Source: an uncultured Eisenbergiella sp.
GTDB lineage: Bacteria > Bacillota > Clostridia > Lachnospirales > Lachnospiraceae
Reading direction: 5' to 3'
NCBI GenBank assembly: GCA_947598825.1
Contig: CANQFM010000013.1
Coordinates: forward strand, 1-62,812
Length of the DNA: 62,812 bases
Positions 29,009 through 37,857 of this stretch are shown piece after piece. The notes under the pieces are model-generated. The model made no database searches, was not told where the DNA came from, and was given only the letters and a program-made list of their open reading frames with translations. The position numbers were made by a program, and so were the translations under genes. Each line of letters opens with the position of its first letter. The stretch's first letter is position 1.

Positions 29009-30397
29009 TTAAATTTCATTTCCCTCGAACCGTGGAATCCCCGCGAATCCCACCGCCAACTCTTCGTCGGTCGGGATGTGGTCGTCCATTTCCCCGTTAT
29101 TGTATTTTTCATACGCGACCAGATCGAAATAACCGGTGCCGGTCAACCCGAATACAATCGTCTTTTCTTCGCCTGTCTGCTTGCACTTGAGGGCTTCATC
29201 GATCGCAACGCGGATCGCGTGGCTGCTTTCGGGAGCGGGCAGGATCCCTTCCACTCTGGCGAACATTTCCGCCGCCTCAAAGACCGCGGTCTGCTCCACG
29301 CTGACCGCTTCCATCAGGCCGTCATGATAGAGCTGGGAAAGGATCGGGCTCATGCCGTGATAGCGAAGCCCGCCCGCGTGATTGGCGGATGGGATGAAAC
29401 CGCTGCCCAGCGTATACATCTTCGCCAAAGGGGTCACCATGCCGGTATCGCAGAAATCATAGACAAATTTGCCTCTGGTAAAGCTGGGGCAACTCGCAGG
29501 CTCTACGGCGATGATGCGGTAATCCCTCTCGCCGCGCAGCTTCTCGCCCATGAACGGGGAAACCAGCCCGCCCAGATTGGAGCCGCCGCCGGCGCAGCCG
29601 ATGATCATGTCGGGCACGATGCCGTACTTATCCAGCGCAGCCTTCGTCTCCAGACCGATGACGGACTGATGCAGCAGCACCTGGTTGAGTACGCTGCCCA
29701 GTACATAGCGGTAGCCTTCCGTACCCACCGCCACTTCTACGGCCTCGGAAATAGCGCAGCCAAGGCTCCCCGTCGTGTCGGGGTTCTCTGCCAGGATCTT
29801 GCGGCCCACCTGCGTCGTGTCGGAAGGAGAAGGCGTCACCTGCGCGCCATAGGTGCGCATCACCTCGCGGCGGAAGGGCTTTTGCTCATAAGAACACTTT
29901 ACCATATAGACCTTGCAGTCCAGTCCCAGGTATGCGCAGGCCATGGAAAGGGCCGTGCCCCACTGTCCTGCCCCCGTTTCGGTGGTCACGCCCTTTAAGC
30001 CCTGTTTCTTGGCATAATAGGCCTGGGCGATGGCGGAATTTAACTTATGGCTGCCGCTGGTGTTGTTGCCTTCAAACTTATAATAGATCTTTGCGGGCGT
30101 ATCCAGCTTTTCCTCCAGGCAATAGGCCCGGACGAGCGGAGACGGACGGTACATTTTGTAAAAGTCCCGGATCTCCTGGGGGATATCGATATAAGCGGTA
30201 TCATTGTCCAGCTCCTGGGCTACCAGTTCATCGCAGAAAACGGGAGCCAGGTCCGCCGCGCTCATGGGTTCGTGGGTGCCCGGGTTGATCAGCGGCGCGG
30301 GTTTGTTCTTCATATCCGCCCGGACGTTGTACCATTGCCTGGGGATCTCCTCCTCGCTCAGATAGATTTTGTAAGGGATTTTTTCGTTCTGTGCCAT
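29009..30397 (-). CDS. trpB: TrpB2-type tryptophan synthase beta-like protein
   Basis: A 462-residue PLP enzyme condensing indole with serine. The long N-terminus (IPYKIYLSEEEIPRQWYN, INPGTHEPM) marks the TrpB2 subfamily, about 60 residues longer than classical TrpB. PLP Lys118 lies in NNTSGSHKLNSA, with TTETGAGQWG, the phosphate loop GCAGGGSNLGG and FGLTGTGYFD also present. No trpA or other trp genes are near, as is usual for TrpB2, which often works alone to salvage indole. The ATG at 30397 follows AAAGGAG at eight bases. Confidence 0.94.
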   Translation of the reverse strand: MAQNEKIPYKIYLSEEEIPRQWYNVRADMKNKPAPLINPGTHEPMSAADLAPVFCDELVAQELDNDTAYIDIPQEIRDFYKMYRPSPLVRAYCLEEKLDTPAKIYYKFEGNNTSGSHKLNSAIAQAYYAKKQGLKGVTTETGAGQWGTALSMACAYLGLDCKVYMVKCSYEQKPFRREVMRTYGAQVTPSPSDTTQVGRKILAENPDTTGSLGCAISEAVEVAVGTEGYRYVLGSVLNQVLLHQSVIGLETKAALDKYGIVPDMIIGCAGGGSNLGGLVSPFMGEKLRGERDYRIIAVEPASCPSFTRGKFVYDFCDTGMVTPLAKMYTLGSGFIPSANHAGGLRYHGMSPILSQLYHDGLMEAVSVEQTAVFEAAEMFARVEGILPAPESSHAIRVAIDEALKCKQTGEEKTIVFGLTGTGYFDLVAYEKYNNGEMDDHIPTDEELAVGFAGIPRFEGNEI

Positions 30398-30467
30398 TTT
30401 CACAGCTCCTTTCCTAATTAGGCCGGGACAAAAGAGGACTGACCTCCTGCTTTCTCCGTGCCCTTTT

Positions 30468-31646
30468 TTACATATTCATTATATAGCATACGACGGACAG
30501 CACGCCAGCGAGCAGCAGCAGGATCCCGCCGTAGAGCGCGTAGTCCGAAAAAAGCAGAAAAACCGCCAGCAAAAGCAAAAGTAAGATGCCTACCCGCATC
30601 GGAGACACCGGCACCTGCCCGCCCGCCTTGCCCGACTGGCCGTTGACCATGAAATGGTATATCTTCCCCTTATACCGATAGGAAGACAGCCAGACAGGCA
30701 GCAGCAGATATTTATAGGTGACTCCAAAATAGGAGGTTCGAACGTTCCGGATGCGCACATGGTCCGCACGATGCTGCATACGGATCTGTTCCTCGATCCG
30801 CGCCCTCAGCCTGCTGCCGATAAAAGCCTTTGCCTTCTCCCACGCGTCTTTCAGCCCCAGAGAATAGCGTTCGGCAATAAATCCCGCCACATATTCCGGC
30901 TGATAAGCTTTGTTTTCCGACGTCCGAAAAGGTTCCACTTCCCGGATCAAAGATTCCGGATAGCGGGTGGAGGCCAGCACCAGTTCGTCATCGATATCTT
31001 CCCGGTATCTACCACTGCAGGGATGCCAGTCGGTAACTACCCTTTCCCTGCCTTCCCGATCCCGAACCCTGCGGTCGATGCCATACTCCCCCGCATAATC
31101 GCTGACCGTGCGGGCGTCAAACGTCCAATAGGGCAGATAGACGCCCTTGAAAGCGTCGGGCTTCGCGCTCTGTTTCGCCGCACTGGGGCAGAAAAGCTTA
31201 CGGCGGATCCAGCCCGCAAATTTGGCCGCCGCTTCTTTCACCGTCACCGCAAACGGCACCACGCCGCCGGGCGCCAGGGTATCTTCCCCTTTTTCTTCCA
31301 TGACCTGGTTGGAACCGCAATACGGGCACTCATTGGCGATCTCCAACTCGTCATAGACCAACTGGGCCCCGCAGGCTTTACAGATCACTACCTTCTTTTT
31401 CACGCCCCAGTCGCAATTTTCCTTGTGCAGGGCGCTTTCAAAATCCAACTCCTCCGCCGTTTTTGTCCCGTCATCCGGCTGTGCGGCAATGGCCTGCGTA
31501 TAATCGCAGTATGGGCAGCGCATCCCCCCGGTCTGGGGATCAAAATCCATGACGCCGCCGCACTGGGGGCATTTTCGGTCGGTTTCCTCTTTTGTCTTTT
31601 CCAGATCCAGTTCTTCCCCGGTATCCGTCCATATCGATTCTGGCAT
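30468..31646 (-). CDS. Double zinc-ribbon membrane protein, unknown function
   Basis: A 392-residue protein. Two zinc-ribbon modules lead: Cys-x2-Cys pairs in KCPQCGGVMDF / RCPYCDYTQ (about 25-50) and ICKACGAQLVY / ECPYCGSNQ (about 87-115). A middle domain with GVYLPYWTFDARTVSDYAGEYG follows, then two or three membrane spans at the C-terminus (about 345-392). This layout recurs in Firmicutes next to SPFH proteins, and the SPFH gene is 27 bases upstream here. The role is unknown; a membrane-associated partner of the SPFH protein is inference. Confidence 0.86.
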   Translation of the reverse strand: MPESIWTDTGEELDLEKTKEETDRKCPQCGGVMDFDPQTGGMRCPYCDYTQAIAAQPDDGTKTAEELDFESALHKENCDWGVKKKVVICKACGAQLVYDELEIANECPYCGSNQVMEEKGEDTLAPGGVVPFAVTVKEAAAKFAGWIRRKLFCPSAAKQSAKPDAFKGVYLPYWTFDARTVSDYAGEYGIDRRVRDREGRERVVTDWHPCSGRYREDIDDELVLASTRYPESLIREVEPFRTSENKAYQPEYVAGFIAERYSLGLKDAWEKAKAFIGSRLRARIEEQIRMQHRADHVRIRNVRTSYFGVTYKYLLLPVWLSSYRYKGKIYHFMVNGQSGKAGGQVPVSPMRVGILLLLLLAVFLLFSDYALYGGILLLLAGVLSVVCYIMNM

Positions 31647-31673
31647 CGTAGCTTTCCCCTCTATCTGGTGCGA

Positions 31674-32984
31674 TCAGCTTCTGTCGCTTTCGTCAAAGGG
31701 ATCGCCGCACTGGGGGCAAAACCTGGGCGGGTTGGAAGGATCCTGAGGCACCCAGCCGCACTTGTTGCAACGCAGCGCCGCTGGCCTGGGCTTTCCGCAC
31801 TCGCTGCAGAATTTTCCCGTATTGAGGGCGCCGCAGGAGCAGGTCCACTCTCCGGCCGCTTCCGGCCTGGGTTTCCCGCACTGGCTGCAGAATTTCCCGG
31901 TGTTGCCTGCCGCGCCGCAGGAACAGTTCCAGCCGCCGGGAGCCATCTTCGGCGCCGCCGTCTGCCCTGCCTGGGACTGCCGGTCCATGGAAAACAGATC
32001 CATGGCGTTCATGCCGCCCGCATTTCCGGCCATATTCATGCCCGCAAAAGCCATCATGGGGCCTGCGCCCTGATTGGACGCCGCCGCCTGCATCGCGGAG
32101 GCCTGCGCGCCCACCAGATGGGCTGCCGCCATGGACGGATTGCGAAACGCCGCGTTTCTCTGCAGCTCCTTGATCATCTGCTCGTCTTCTTCCGGGGCCT
32201 TGACGGAATTGATCCCAAAAGCGCTGATCTCAATGCCATAGCGCGCTCCCCACTGTTCGGAAAGCACTTCGTTCAAAACGCGGGAAAGATCGTCGGCGTG
32301 GCCCGGCAGCGCGCTGTAGCGGATACCCATTTCCGAGATCTTCGCAAAAGCGGGCTGCAGTGCCGTCAGCAATTCGCTCTTCAACTGGGAATCGATCTGA
32401 TCCCGGTGAAAAACTCCCTCCACATTGCCGCAGATATTCTTGTAAAACAGGACCGGATCCACGATCCGGTACGCATATTCGCCGTGACAGCGGATGGCGA
32501 TGTCAATATCCAGGCCGATATTGGCGTCCACCACCCGAAAAGGCACCGGGTTTGCGGTGCCGTATTTATTGCCCGTGATCTCTTTGGTGTTAAAAAAGTA
32601 AACCCGCTGGTCCCTGCCCGTATCGCCGCCCATGGAAACGCGTCTTCCGAACTGCCGGAAGCTTTCCCGGATCGATTCTTTCAGATCCCCGTAAAAAATG
32701 CTGGGTTCCGTAGAGGTATCGTAGACGAACTCCCCCGCTTCCGCGCAGATATCCACTACTGTGCCCTGATCTACGATCATCATGCACTGCCCCTCGTTGA
32801 CGGCAATGACAGAACCGTCGCTGATCAGATTGTCGCTCTCTTTGGAAAAAAGGCCCTTTTTCCTGCGGCATTCACCCTTTTTCACCAGTTCGTCCGCCCC
32901 CAGCGCGGAACAATAAAAATATTCCCTCCACTGGTCGGATAATACGCTTTTTGCCGCGCCGATCCCTACTTTCAAGATCCCCAT
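31674..32984 (-). CDS. SPFH-domain protein with C-terminal zinc ribbons
   Basis: A 436-residue protein of the SPFH (band-7-like, YdjI / virion-core-like) group. The SPFH core covers about residues 20-290 (AVNEGQCMMIVDQGTVVDI, ANIGLDIDIAIRCHGEYAYRI, LQPAFAKISEMGIRYSAL). A Gly/Ala/Met-rich linker follows, then three Cys-x-Cys or Cys-x2-Cys zinc modules (WNCSCGAAGNTGKFCSQCG, WTCSCGALNTGKFCSECG, CNKCGWVPQ...FCPQCG). No membrane span is evident. The ATG at 32984 has AAGGAGG eight bases upstream. The promoter region holds a perfect palindrome at 33051-33076. Confidence 0.92.
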   Translation of the reverse strand: MGILKVGIGAAKSVLSDQWREYFYCSALGADELVKKGECRRKKGLFSKESDNLISDGSVIAVNEGQCMMIVDQGTVVDICAEAGEFVYDTSTEPSIFYGDLKESIRESFRQFGRRVSMGGDTGRDQRVYFFNTKEITGNKYGTANPVPFRVVDANIGLDIDIAIRCHGEYAYRIVDPVLFYKNICGNVEGVFHRDQIDSQLKSELLTALQPAFAKISEMGIRYSALPGHADDLSRVLNEVLSEQWGARYGIEISAFGINSVKAPEEDEQMIKELQRNAAFRNPSMAAAHLVGAQASAMQAAASNQGAGPMMAFAGMNMAGNAGGMNAMDLFSMDRQSQAGQTAAPKMAPGGWNCSCGAAGNTGKFCSQCGKPRPEAAGEWTCSCGALNTGKFCSECGKPRPAALRCNKCGWVPQDPSNPPRFCPQCGDPFDESDRS

Positions 32985-33050
32985 AACCGCTGCCTCCTTC
33001 GTGAAACTTTTCTCATTATCATACCACGTCCTCCGGCAGCAAACCGGCGC

Positions 33051-33076
33051 GGTATAATGTCTAACGGCATTATACC
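33051..33076. promoter_or_regulatory. Operator-like palindrome with -10 boxes upstream of the SPFH gene
   Basis: GGTATAATG and its exact complement CATTATACC are separated by eight bases. On the minus strand it includes TGGTATAAT, an extended -10. A related half-site (GGTATGATAATG, minus strand) occurs about 25 bases closer to the gene. A repressor site covering the promoter is plausible. Confidence 0.55.
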
Positions 33077-33125
33077 ATTTATTTGCCGGCGGCACTACGG
33101 TTATTTTTATTTTTTTTCCGGGCCT

Positions 33126-34490
33126 TTACTCCTTTTTGCGCACCACGTCCCCCTGCTCAAATTCTTTGGTCGTCGCTACGATGAGCTGCGTATTTTCATC
33201 CACCGCGCCGGCTTCCAGCGCCGCCGTCCTTTCGTTCTGATCCAGTACCTTCACCCCGATCCGGGCCGCCACAGGCTCCTTGCCCAGCATCGTCGGCCTT
33301 TCTTCCATGGCATAGACGAACCAGTTTGCGTTCTCGTCCTGGTGCAGAGCCTCCGTCGGCACACAGCAGTTGTAGATCTGCGACTGTACCGTTACCTCAA
33401 AGGTGCCGGTCTGTCCGATCCTGCCGACTCCCTGGGGCAGCGTCAGCATACACTGATAAGTGCCCGGCTGCGTCTTTGACTCCAGCAGATAATCCACGGT
33501 CAGGGTCACTTCCCTGCCTGCCGTTCCCACATTTCCCAGCGTGACCTGCGCTTCCATGCCTGGTTCCACATATTTTTTCTGTTTTGCATCCAGCATGACG
33601 GAGAAATAAAACGGGGCCTGGGCGTCCGCAAACAGGATCGCGCTGCCCTCCGGGGTATATTCCCCGGCGGAAACAAAAAGCCCCGTCACCACACAGTCCC
33701 GTTCGGCCGTCACCACGCCCTCTGTGTCCAGCAGGGCCTGCAGCTGCCGGCGCTGCTCGTAGAGGGCATCCAGTTCCATCCGGCTGGTGCCCATGGAGGC
33801 GTCCGTCATCACCTGGGAGAGCGCCTCTTCCAGATTCCGGTCGGACTCGTTTTGAGTCGTTTCGATGTTATTGCGCGCGTCCTCCAGCGCCCGTTCTGCT
33901 TCCTTCACCACGTCCAACTGGGCCCTCCACATGGTTTCCCACTGCTCATATTCCGGGTCCTCTTCGCCGTTTTCCGGCATTTTCCCTTCGATCCGGGCCA
34001 GATCCTGCTGCGCCTGTTCCTCGTCCTCCTGAGCCCTTTTGAGGATCAGTTCGGCCTCCTCCTTCGCCTGCAGATAATCCTCTCCCGCCCGGATCATTTC
34101 CCGGTTCTTTTCTTCCGCCGCCAGTTCCACGTTATGCTGCAGCGTAGCCAAGTCCAACCGTTGTTTGTTAATGGCAAACTCATTCTCCTCCAGCAGCTTT
34201 CGGATATGCTCCTGATCCAGCAAAAACAACGGCTGCCCCGCCGTCACGCTGTCCCCGGCCACCACCAGCACCTCCGATACCCGGATCCCCGCTTTTACGG
34301 TCTGCGCCAGTTCCCTGCCCTGACGGACATTCCCCTCTGCGGATACCCTGTGGGCAATAGAACTGCGCCTGGGCTGCTCCAGCGTCACCTGCGGCAGCAT
34401 AGATGCATAAATCCCCCTGGATACCAGCGTACACAAAAGCATGACGCCCAAAAAGATCCCCAGTCCCAACAATACCTTTTTCCGATTCAT
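33126..34490 (-). CDS. HlyD/MacA-like membrane fusion (adaptor) protein
   Basis: A 454-residue adaptor. An N-terminal anchor (residues 6-28) precedes a barrel-sandwich half (VSAEGNVRQGRELAQTVKAGIRVSEV). A long Glu/Gln/Arg coiled coil runs over about 90-245, then the second half (TAERDCVVTGLFVSAGEYTPEGS) and beta-barrel and proximal domains. Such adaptors normally pair with MacB-type ABC exporters or RND pumps. Here the gene follows a MalG-type permease by seven bases and no exporter is adjacent. AAAGGAG precedes the ATG. A transport role with the permeases is inference. Confidence 0.9.
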   Translation of the reverse strand: MNRKKVLLGLGIFLGVMLLCTLVSRGIYASMLPQVTLEQPRRSSIAHRVSAEGNVRQGRELAQTVKAGIRVSEVLVVAGDSVTAGQPLFLLDQEHIRKLLEENEFAINKQRLDLATLQHNVELAAEEKNREMIRAGEDYLQAKEEAELILKRAQEDEEQAQQDLARIEGKMPENGEEDPEYEQWETMWRAQLDVVKEAERALEDARNNIETTQNESDRNLEEALSQVMTDASMGTSRMELDALYEQRRQLQALLDTEGVVTAERDCVVTGLFVSAGEYTPEGSAILFADAQAPFYFSVMLDAKQKKYVEPGMEAQVTLGNVGTAGREVTLTVDYLLESKTQPGTYQCMLTLPQGVGRIGQTGTFEVTVQSQIYNCCVPTEALHQDENANWFVYAMEERPTMLGKEPVAARIGVKVLDQNERTAALEAGAVDENTQLIVATTKEFEQGDVVRKKE

Positions 34491-34497
34491 CCCGTTT

Positions 34498-35385
34498 TCA
34501 CTCCTTTAATGCGGATGCCACGATCCCTTTTTCCAGATAATCCCTGCCCAGTAAAAATACGAACACCGCCGGGATCAAAATGATCACGGAGGCCGCAAAA
34601 GCGATCCCCTCCTGTCCCTTTGCATCTGCGGGCAGATACAGGGACAACGGCCAAAGGCTCTGATCCTGCAGAAACGCCAGCGGTTGTTCGATCATATTCC
34701 AATATTCCAGAAACCCCAGCACTGCCGCCGCCAGAATACTGCCCGACGACAGCGGCAGCCCGATCCGCAAAAACAGCCCAAATTCCCCCGCGCCGTCGAT
34801 ACGCCCCGCTTCCAGCAGTTCACGGGGGATGTCCCGAAAGCCCCGATAGATTAAAAAAACCGGGAAGGTAGAAAAGGCCGCAGGAAGGATCAGCGCCAAA
34901 TGCGTGTTCATGACATGCAGATCATTTAAAATTATATATTGCGACAGCATTGTCACCTGAAACGGCATCAGCATCAGCACGATATAGACCGTAAATAAAA
35001 ACCTGCTGAACCGGAAGCGGTACACGGCAAATGCCCATGCCGCCGGAACCGACAGCGCCATTTGCAGCGCTAAAATGACCGTCACCAGGCCAAAGGAGTT
35101 CCAGAACGCGTTCAAAAACTGCGGCGTGAAGAAAAGCAGCCTGACGTAGTGTTCCAAAACCGGATAATGGGCCAGAAACCGCCAGCCGATGTAACCGTCA
35201 TTTTCCCACAGCGGCCGAAAATAATCCGCCAGCTCCTGCCCGCTCATGATGGAGCCTGACAGAAGAAGGATCACAGGCATCACCATAAAAAAGCCGGGGA
35301 TCGCCAACAGACAGGCGCACAGCCACCGGGACAGGATATGTTTCCCCCTGCGCAGCAGCCGCCGGAACCGTTCCCTTTTCCTCAA
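34498..35385 (-). CDS. MalG-type (CUT1) ABC transporter permease
   Basis: A 295-residue permease with six predicted spans. The EAA loop reads LLEAGRIDGAGEFGLFLRIGLPL (about residues 197-219), close to the carbohydrate CUT1 consensus. It couples to a separate ATPase, which is not encoded here. The start is probably TTG at 35385: AAGGAG lies seven bases upstream and TTGA overlaps the stop of the MalF-type gene by four bases. A GTG at 35406 would lie before the ribosome site. The adaptor gene follows by seven bases. Confidence 0.9.
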   Translation of the reverse strand: MRKRERFRRLLRRGKHILSRWLCACLLAIPGFFMVMPVILLLSGSIMSGQELADYFRPLWENDGYIGWRFLAHYPVLEHYVRLLFFTPQFLNAFWNSFGLVTVILALQMALSVPAAWAFAVYRFRFSRFLFTVYIVLMLMPFQVTMLSQYIILNDLHVMNTHLALILPAAFSTFPVFLIYRGFRDIPRELLEAGRIDGAGEFGLFLRIGLPLSSGSILAAAVLGFLEYWNMIEQPLAFLQDQSLWPLSLYLPADAKGQEGIAFAASVIILIPAVFVFLLGRDYLEKGIVASALKE

Positions 35386-36218
35386 TCCTCTTCTCCTTTC
35401 CGGCACAGCGCCGTAAACAGCAGGATGAACACCAGCAGCACGGCGGCCATACAGACCGCGCCGGCCGCCATCTTGTCCAGATCCAGCGCCGCGAACCAGT
35501 TATTGAACAGATGCGACAGCAAGTACATGCTCTCCTGGGGATAGGCCCCCGCCACCAGATACGCCTCCCGAAACGCCTTGAAGGTATTCAAAAAGGACAG
35601 GACCGCGATCGTATAAAAGGGTCCCTTTAACTGGGGCAGCATGACGAACAGCCAGATCCTAAGCCACCCCGCGCCATCCACCCGGGCCACTTCCACCGTA
35701 TCCTGGGATATGCCCCCGATCCCCGCCAGCCAGAGGATCACGGTATAGCCCAGATTTTTCCAGACATAGCTGAACACCAGCACCCAAAAGGCCCGATCCG
35801 TCCCCATGTAATCGATCCGTAGCTCCAGGATCCGGTTTAAAAACCCGCTTTCCGAAAAACACATTTTCCAGATCATGACCACCGTGACGGAGGGCATGGA
35901 CATGGGCAGCAAAAAGAGGGATTTCCAGAACTGCGCTTTCGCCATGCCGGAAAGCAGAATGGCCACTAAAAGGCCCGATAAAAGCAGGATCGGCAGGCAG
36001 ACCGCGGTAAAGCGGGCCGTATTTTTCACTGCCAGAAGAAACGCCTGATTTTCAAAGACGCGCCTGTAATTGTCCCACCCTACAAATTGATCCGCAACGG
36101 TCGTAAAAAAAGAACGCCTCACCACATCCAGAAACGGAAACAGCGTGAATACGCATACGCCCGCCAGGCCGGGCAGCACAAAAAAAATGAAGCTGCGCCA
36201 TTCCTTCTTTTTTCTCAT
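35382..36218 (-). CDS. MalF-type (CUT1) ABC transporter permease
   Basis: A 278-residue permease, six spans. An N-terminal span (FFVLPGLAGVCVFTLFPFLDVVRRSFF) and the EAA loop VEVARVDGAGWLRIWLFVMLPQLKGP are typical of the sugar importers' MalF/UgpA group. No substrate-binding protein lies in this operon. The closest in the window is the propeller-fused binding lipoprotein at 21152-23500. The ATG at 36218 follows GAGG five bases upstream. It heads the permease-permease-adaptor operon. Confidence 0.92.
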   Translation of the reverse strand: MRKKKEWRSFIFFVLPGLAGVCVFTLFPFLDVVRRSFFTTVADQFVGWDNYRRVFENQAFLLAVKNTARFTAVCLPILLLSGLLVAILLSGMAKAQFWKSLFLLPMSMPSVTVVMIWKMCFSESGFLNRILELRIDYMGTDRAFWVLVFSYVWKNLGYTVILWLAGIGGISQDTVEVARVDGAGWLRIWLFVMLPQLKGPFYTIAVLSFLNTFKAFREAYLVAGAYPQESMYLLSHLFNNWFAALDLDKMAAGAVCMAAVLLVFILLFTALCRKGEED

Positions 36219-36303
36219 CCTTTCCTCACCACCTGCCCCATGATCTTTTTTTATCATAACGGAACAGTCTCTATTCTTCCTCTAATGAAGCCGGACGTTT
36301 TGG

Positions 36304-36365
36304 GGCAGCAAAAAGAACAGCCCTACTCGGAAATCCATCCGGGTATGGCTGTTCTCTTTGCTGCC
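36304..36365. repeat. Long inverted repeat between the AbiE locus and the permease operon
   Basis: Left arm GGCAGCAAAAAGAACAGCC (36304-36322) pairs with 36347-36365 at 18 of 19 positions around a 24-base loop. The two arms lack a clear U-tract, so a plain terminator is uncertain. It lies 3' of the frameshifted toxin gene and upstream of the permeases. Confidence 0.7.
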
Positions 36366-36424
36366 GTGCCATTGCCCTCAATGACTGCTAACCTGTTCCC
36401 CTGCTCTTATGGAGATTCTTTTCC

Positions 36425-37263
36425 CTATTCACACCCTATTTTTTCAAATAATTGTTCCACATTCTTTACAATATCTTCCCAAGGATAATCAACAGCGTAA
36501 TCATATTTACGCTGATAGATTCTCCACTGTTCCATTAATCCGGTATCCGATCTGATCTGCTCCAGAATGTGCTTCGGGGTTGATAAAAGCTCATAGGAAT
36601 TTCTTTTTCTGCTTGTCGCTTCCAGCGCTTTCGCTAAATCAGCATAATTGATCGCATCCGATGTGACAACCTTCAGGATCATGAGATCGTAGTAATCTCT
36701 CATCCTTGTATTTAACGTTCCCCTTGAGATTATAGTCTCCATCTTTTCCGCCAGTACCGTTTCAAGATTATAAGCCAGCAAAAGAATACTGCGTTCCTCA
36801 AACATCAGCTTATATTCGTAATTTACTTCTCCCGGCGTGATCACATCATCTGTGGAAATGTCAATTTTTAAAGGAGTTTTCATCGTATCCAATACCGCTT
36901 CTAATTTAAAACGGATTCCCGGATATTCTGCTTCATCCATAATACTTTCGACACTTTTAACTGTATCCCATCGTCAAGAGAAACAGCAATAATGTCCTCT
37001 ATCATTTTCCCTGCGTCCTCTGCCGAAAGATTATAATTTTGTATCGTAGTATCTATATCCATGGTCGCCCGGTTCTCCAATCCCACCATGGATGCGACCA
37101 GCAATCCTCCTTTTAATATGAAATTGTTGTGATAATCTGATAAAGACATCCGTTCCAAAAATCTTTCCATTACAAAATTTCGGATCAGCGTCATAGCTTT
37201 GGCATTATCTCCGTGCGTTTTATTCCTTACCAGTGCTTTTAATTGTCTTGACGTATGAATCAC
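36425..37263 (-). pseudogene. AbiEii-type nucleotidyltransferase toxin, frameshifted
   Basis: Type IV toxin of the AbiE family, predicted to modify nucleotide or tRNA targets. The first part starts with GTG at 37263 (GGAGG seven bases upstream) and overlaps the antitoxin stop. It contains the NTase motif ILKGGLLVASMVGLENRATMDIDT. The frame breaks near 36955-36958, where TTA AAA GTG needs one more A to continue. The second part resumes as IMDEAEYPGIRFKLEA and holds AYNLETVLAEKMETIISR and MRDYYDLMIL. The intact copy at 49374 aligns across the break. The lesion is either a disabling mutation or, less likely, a slippage site. Confidence 0.88.
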
Positions 37264-37850
37264 AACAGTGCCTCCATATATGATCTGATTCTTTTCTCCA
37301 TCTGAAGCATTTTGGCATATTCCATAAGTCTTGGCAGATTTTTCTTCCCATTCAGATATTCCTTCACAGCAAATTGCTTTTCCTGTATTTCTGTATCCGC
37401 CCTGAAAATATCGCACAGAGTTCTCTCTGCGTTATAGCAGGGGACTGTATGCCCGTAGGGTGTAACAGCCGTATCCACACCTAAAGAATAGCGTTCCTCA
37501 ACTGCCGTTACCCTTTTAAGCGGACTTTTCCCTTTATAGTCCACTTTATATCCCCTCGGTACGGTAACGGTAAAACATACCGGCTCCCGTTCAGATAATC
37601 CAAGAAGATACAGGGCCGTGTCGTAGGAATAGACAATTTTCCTATACTGAAGGGAAATGATATACAGATCATCCTGCCATGCATCCGGTGCCAGATATAC
37701 GCCTTTTGCAACCCTTTCGCAATTTCTCTCCTGCAAATACTGAATTGCGTACTGCCTCGAAATACCTTCAGCTACGATATCCGCAACCTGTATAATCCCT
37801 TGATTCTGTATCATTTTTTCTTCGATGATTTCTTTTTTATTTACTTTCAT
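37260..37850 (-). CDS. AbiEi-family antitoxin / transcriptional repressor
   Basis: A 196-residue antitoxin. An N-terminal winged helix (IIQVADIVAEGISRQYAIQYLQER, about 18-42) binds DNA. The rest is the AbiEi body (CERVAKGVYLAPDAWQDDLYIISLQYRKIVYSYDTALYLLGLSEREP, read in pieces; and YNAERTLCDIFR). AbiEi proteins repress their own operon. The ATG at 37850 aligns with the start of the homologue at 48784, but it lies directly at the predicted transcript start, so the mRNA may be leaderless. The locus is AT-richer than its surroundings, which suggests transfer. Confidence 0.9.
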   Translation of the reverse strand: MKVNKKEIIEEKMIQNQGIIQVADIVAEGISRQYAIQYLQERNCERVAKGVYLAPDAWQDDLYIISLQYRKIVYSYDTALYLLGLSEREPVCFTVTVPRGYKVDYKGKSPLKRVTAVEERYSLGVDTAVTPYGHTVPCYNAERTLCDIFRADTEIQEKQFAVKEYLNGKKNLPRLMEYAKMLQMEKRIRSYMEALL

Positions 37851-37857
37851 ACAACAT

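Noticed and set aside
30654-32942. 762-codon open frame on the plus strand
   Set aside because: It is antisense to the zinc-ribbon and SPFH genes. Its composition is a by-product of GC-rich codon use, with no recognisable domain or ribosome site.
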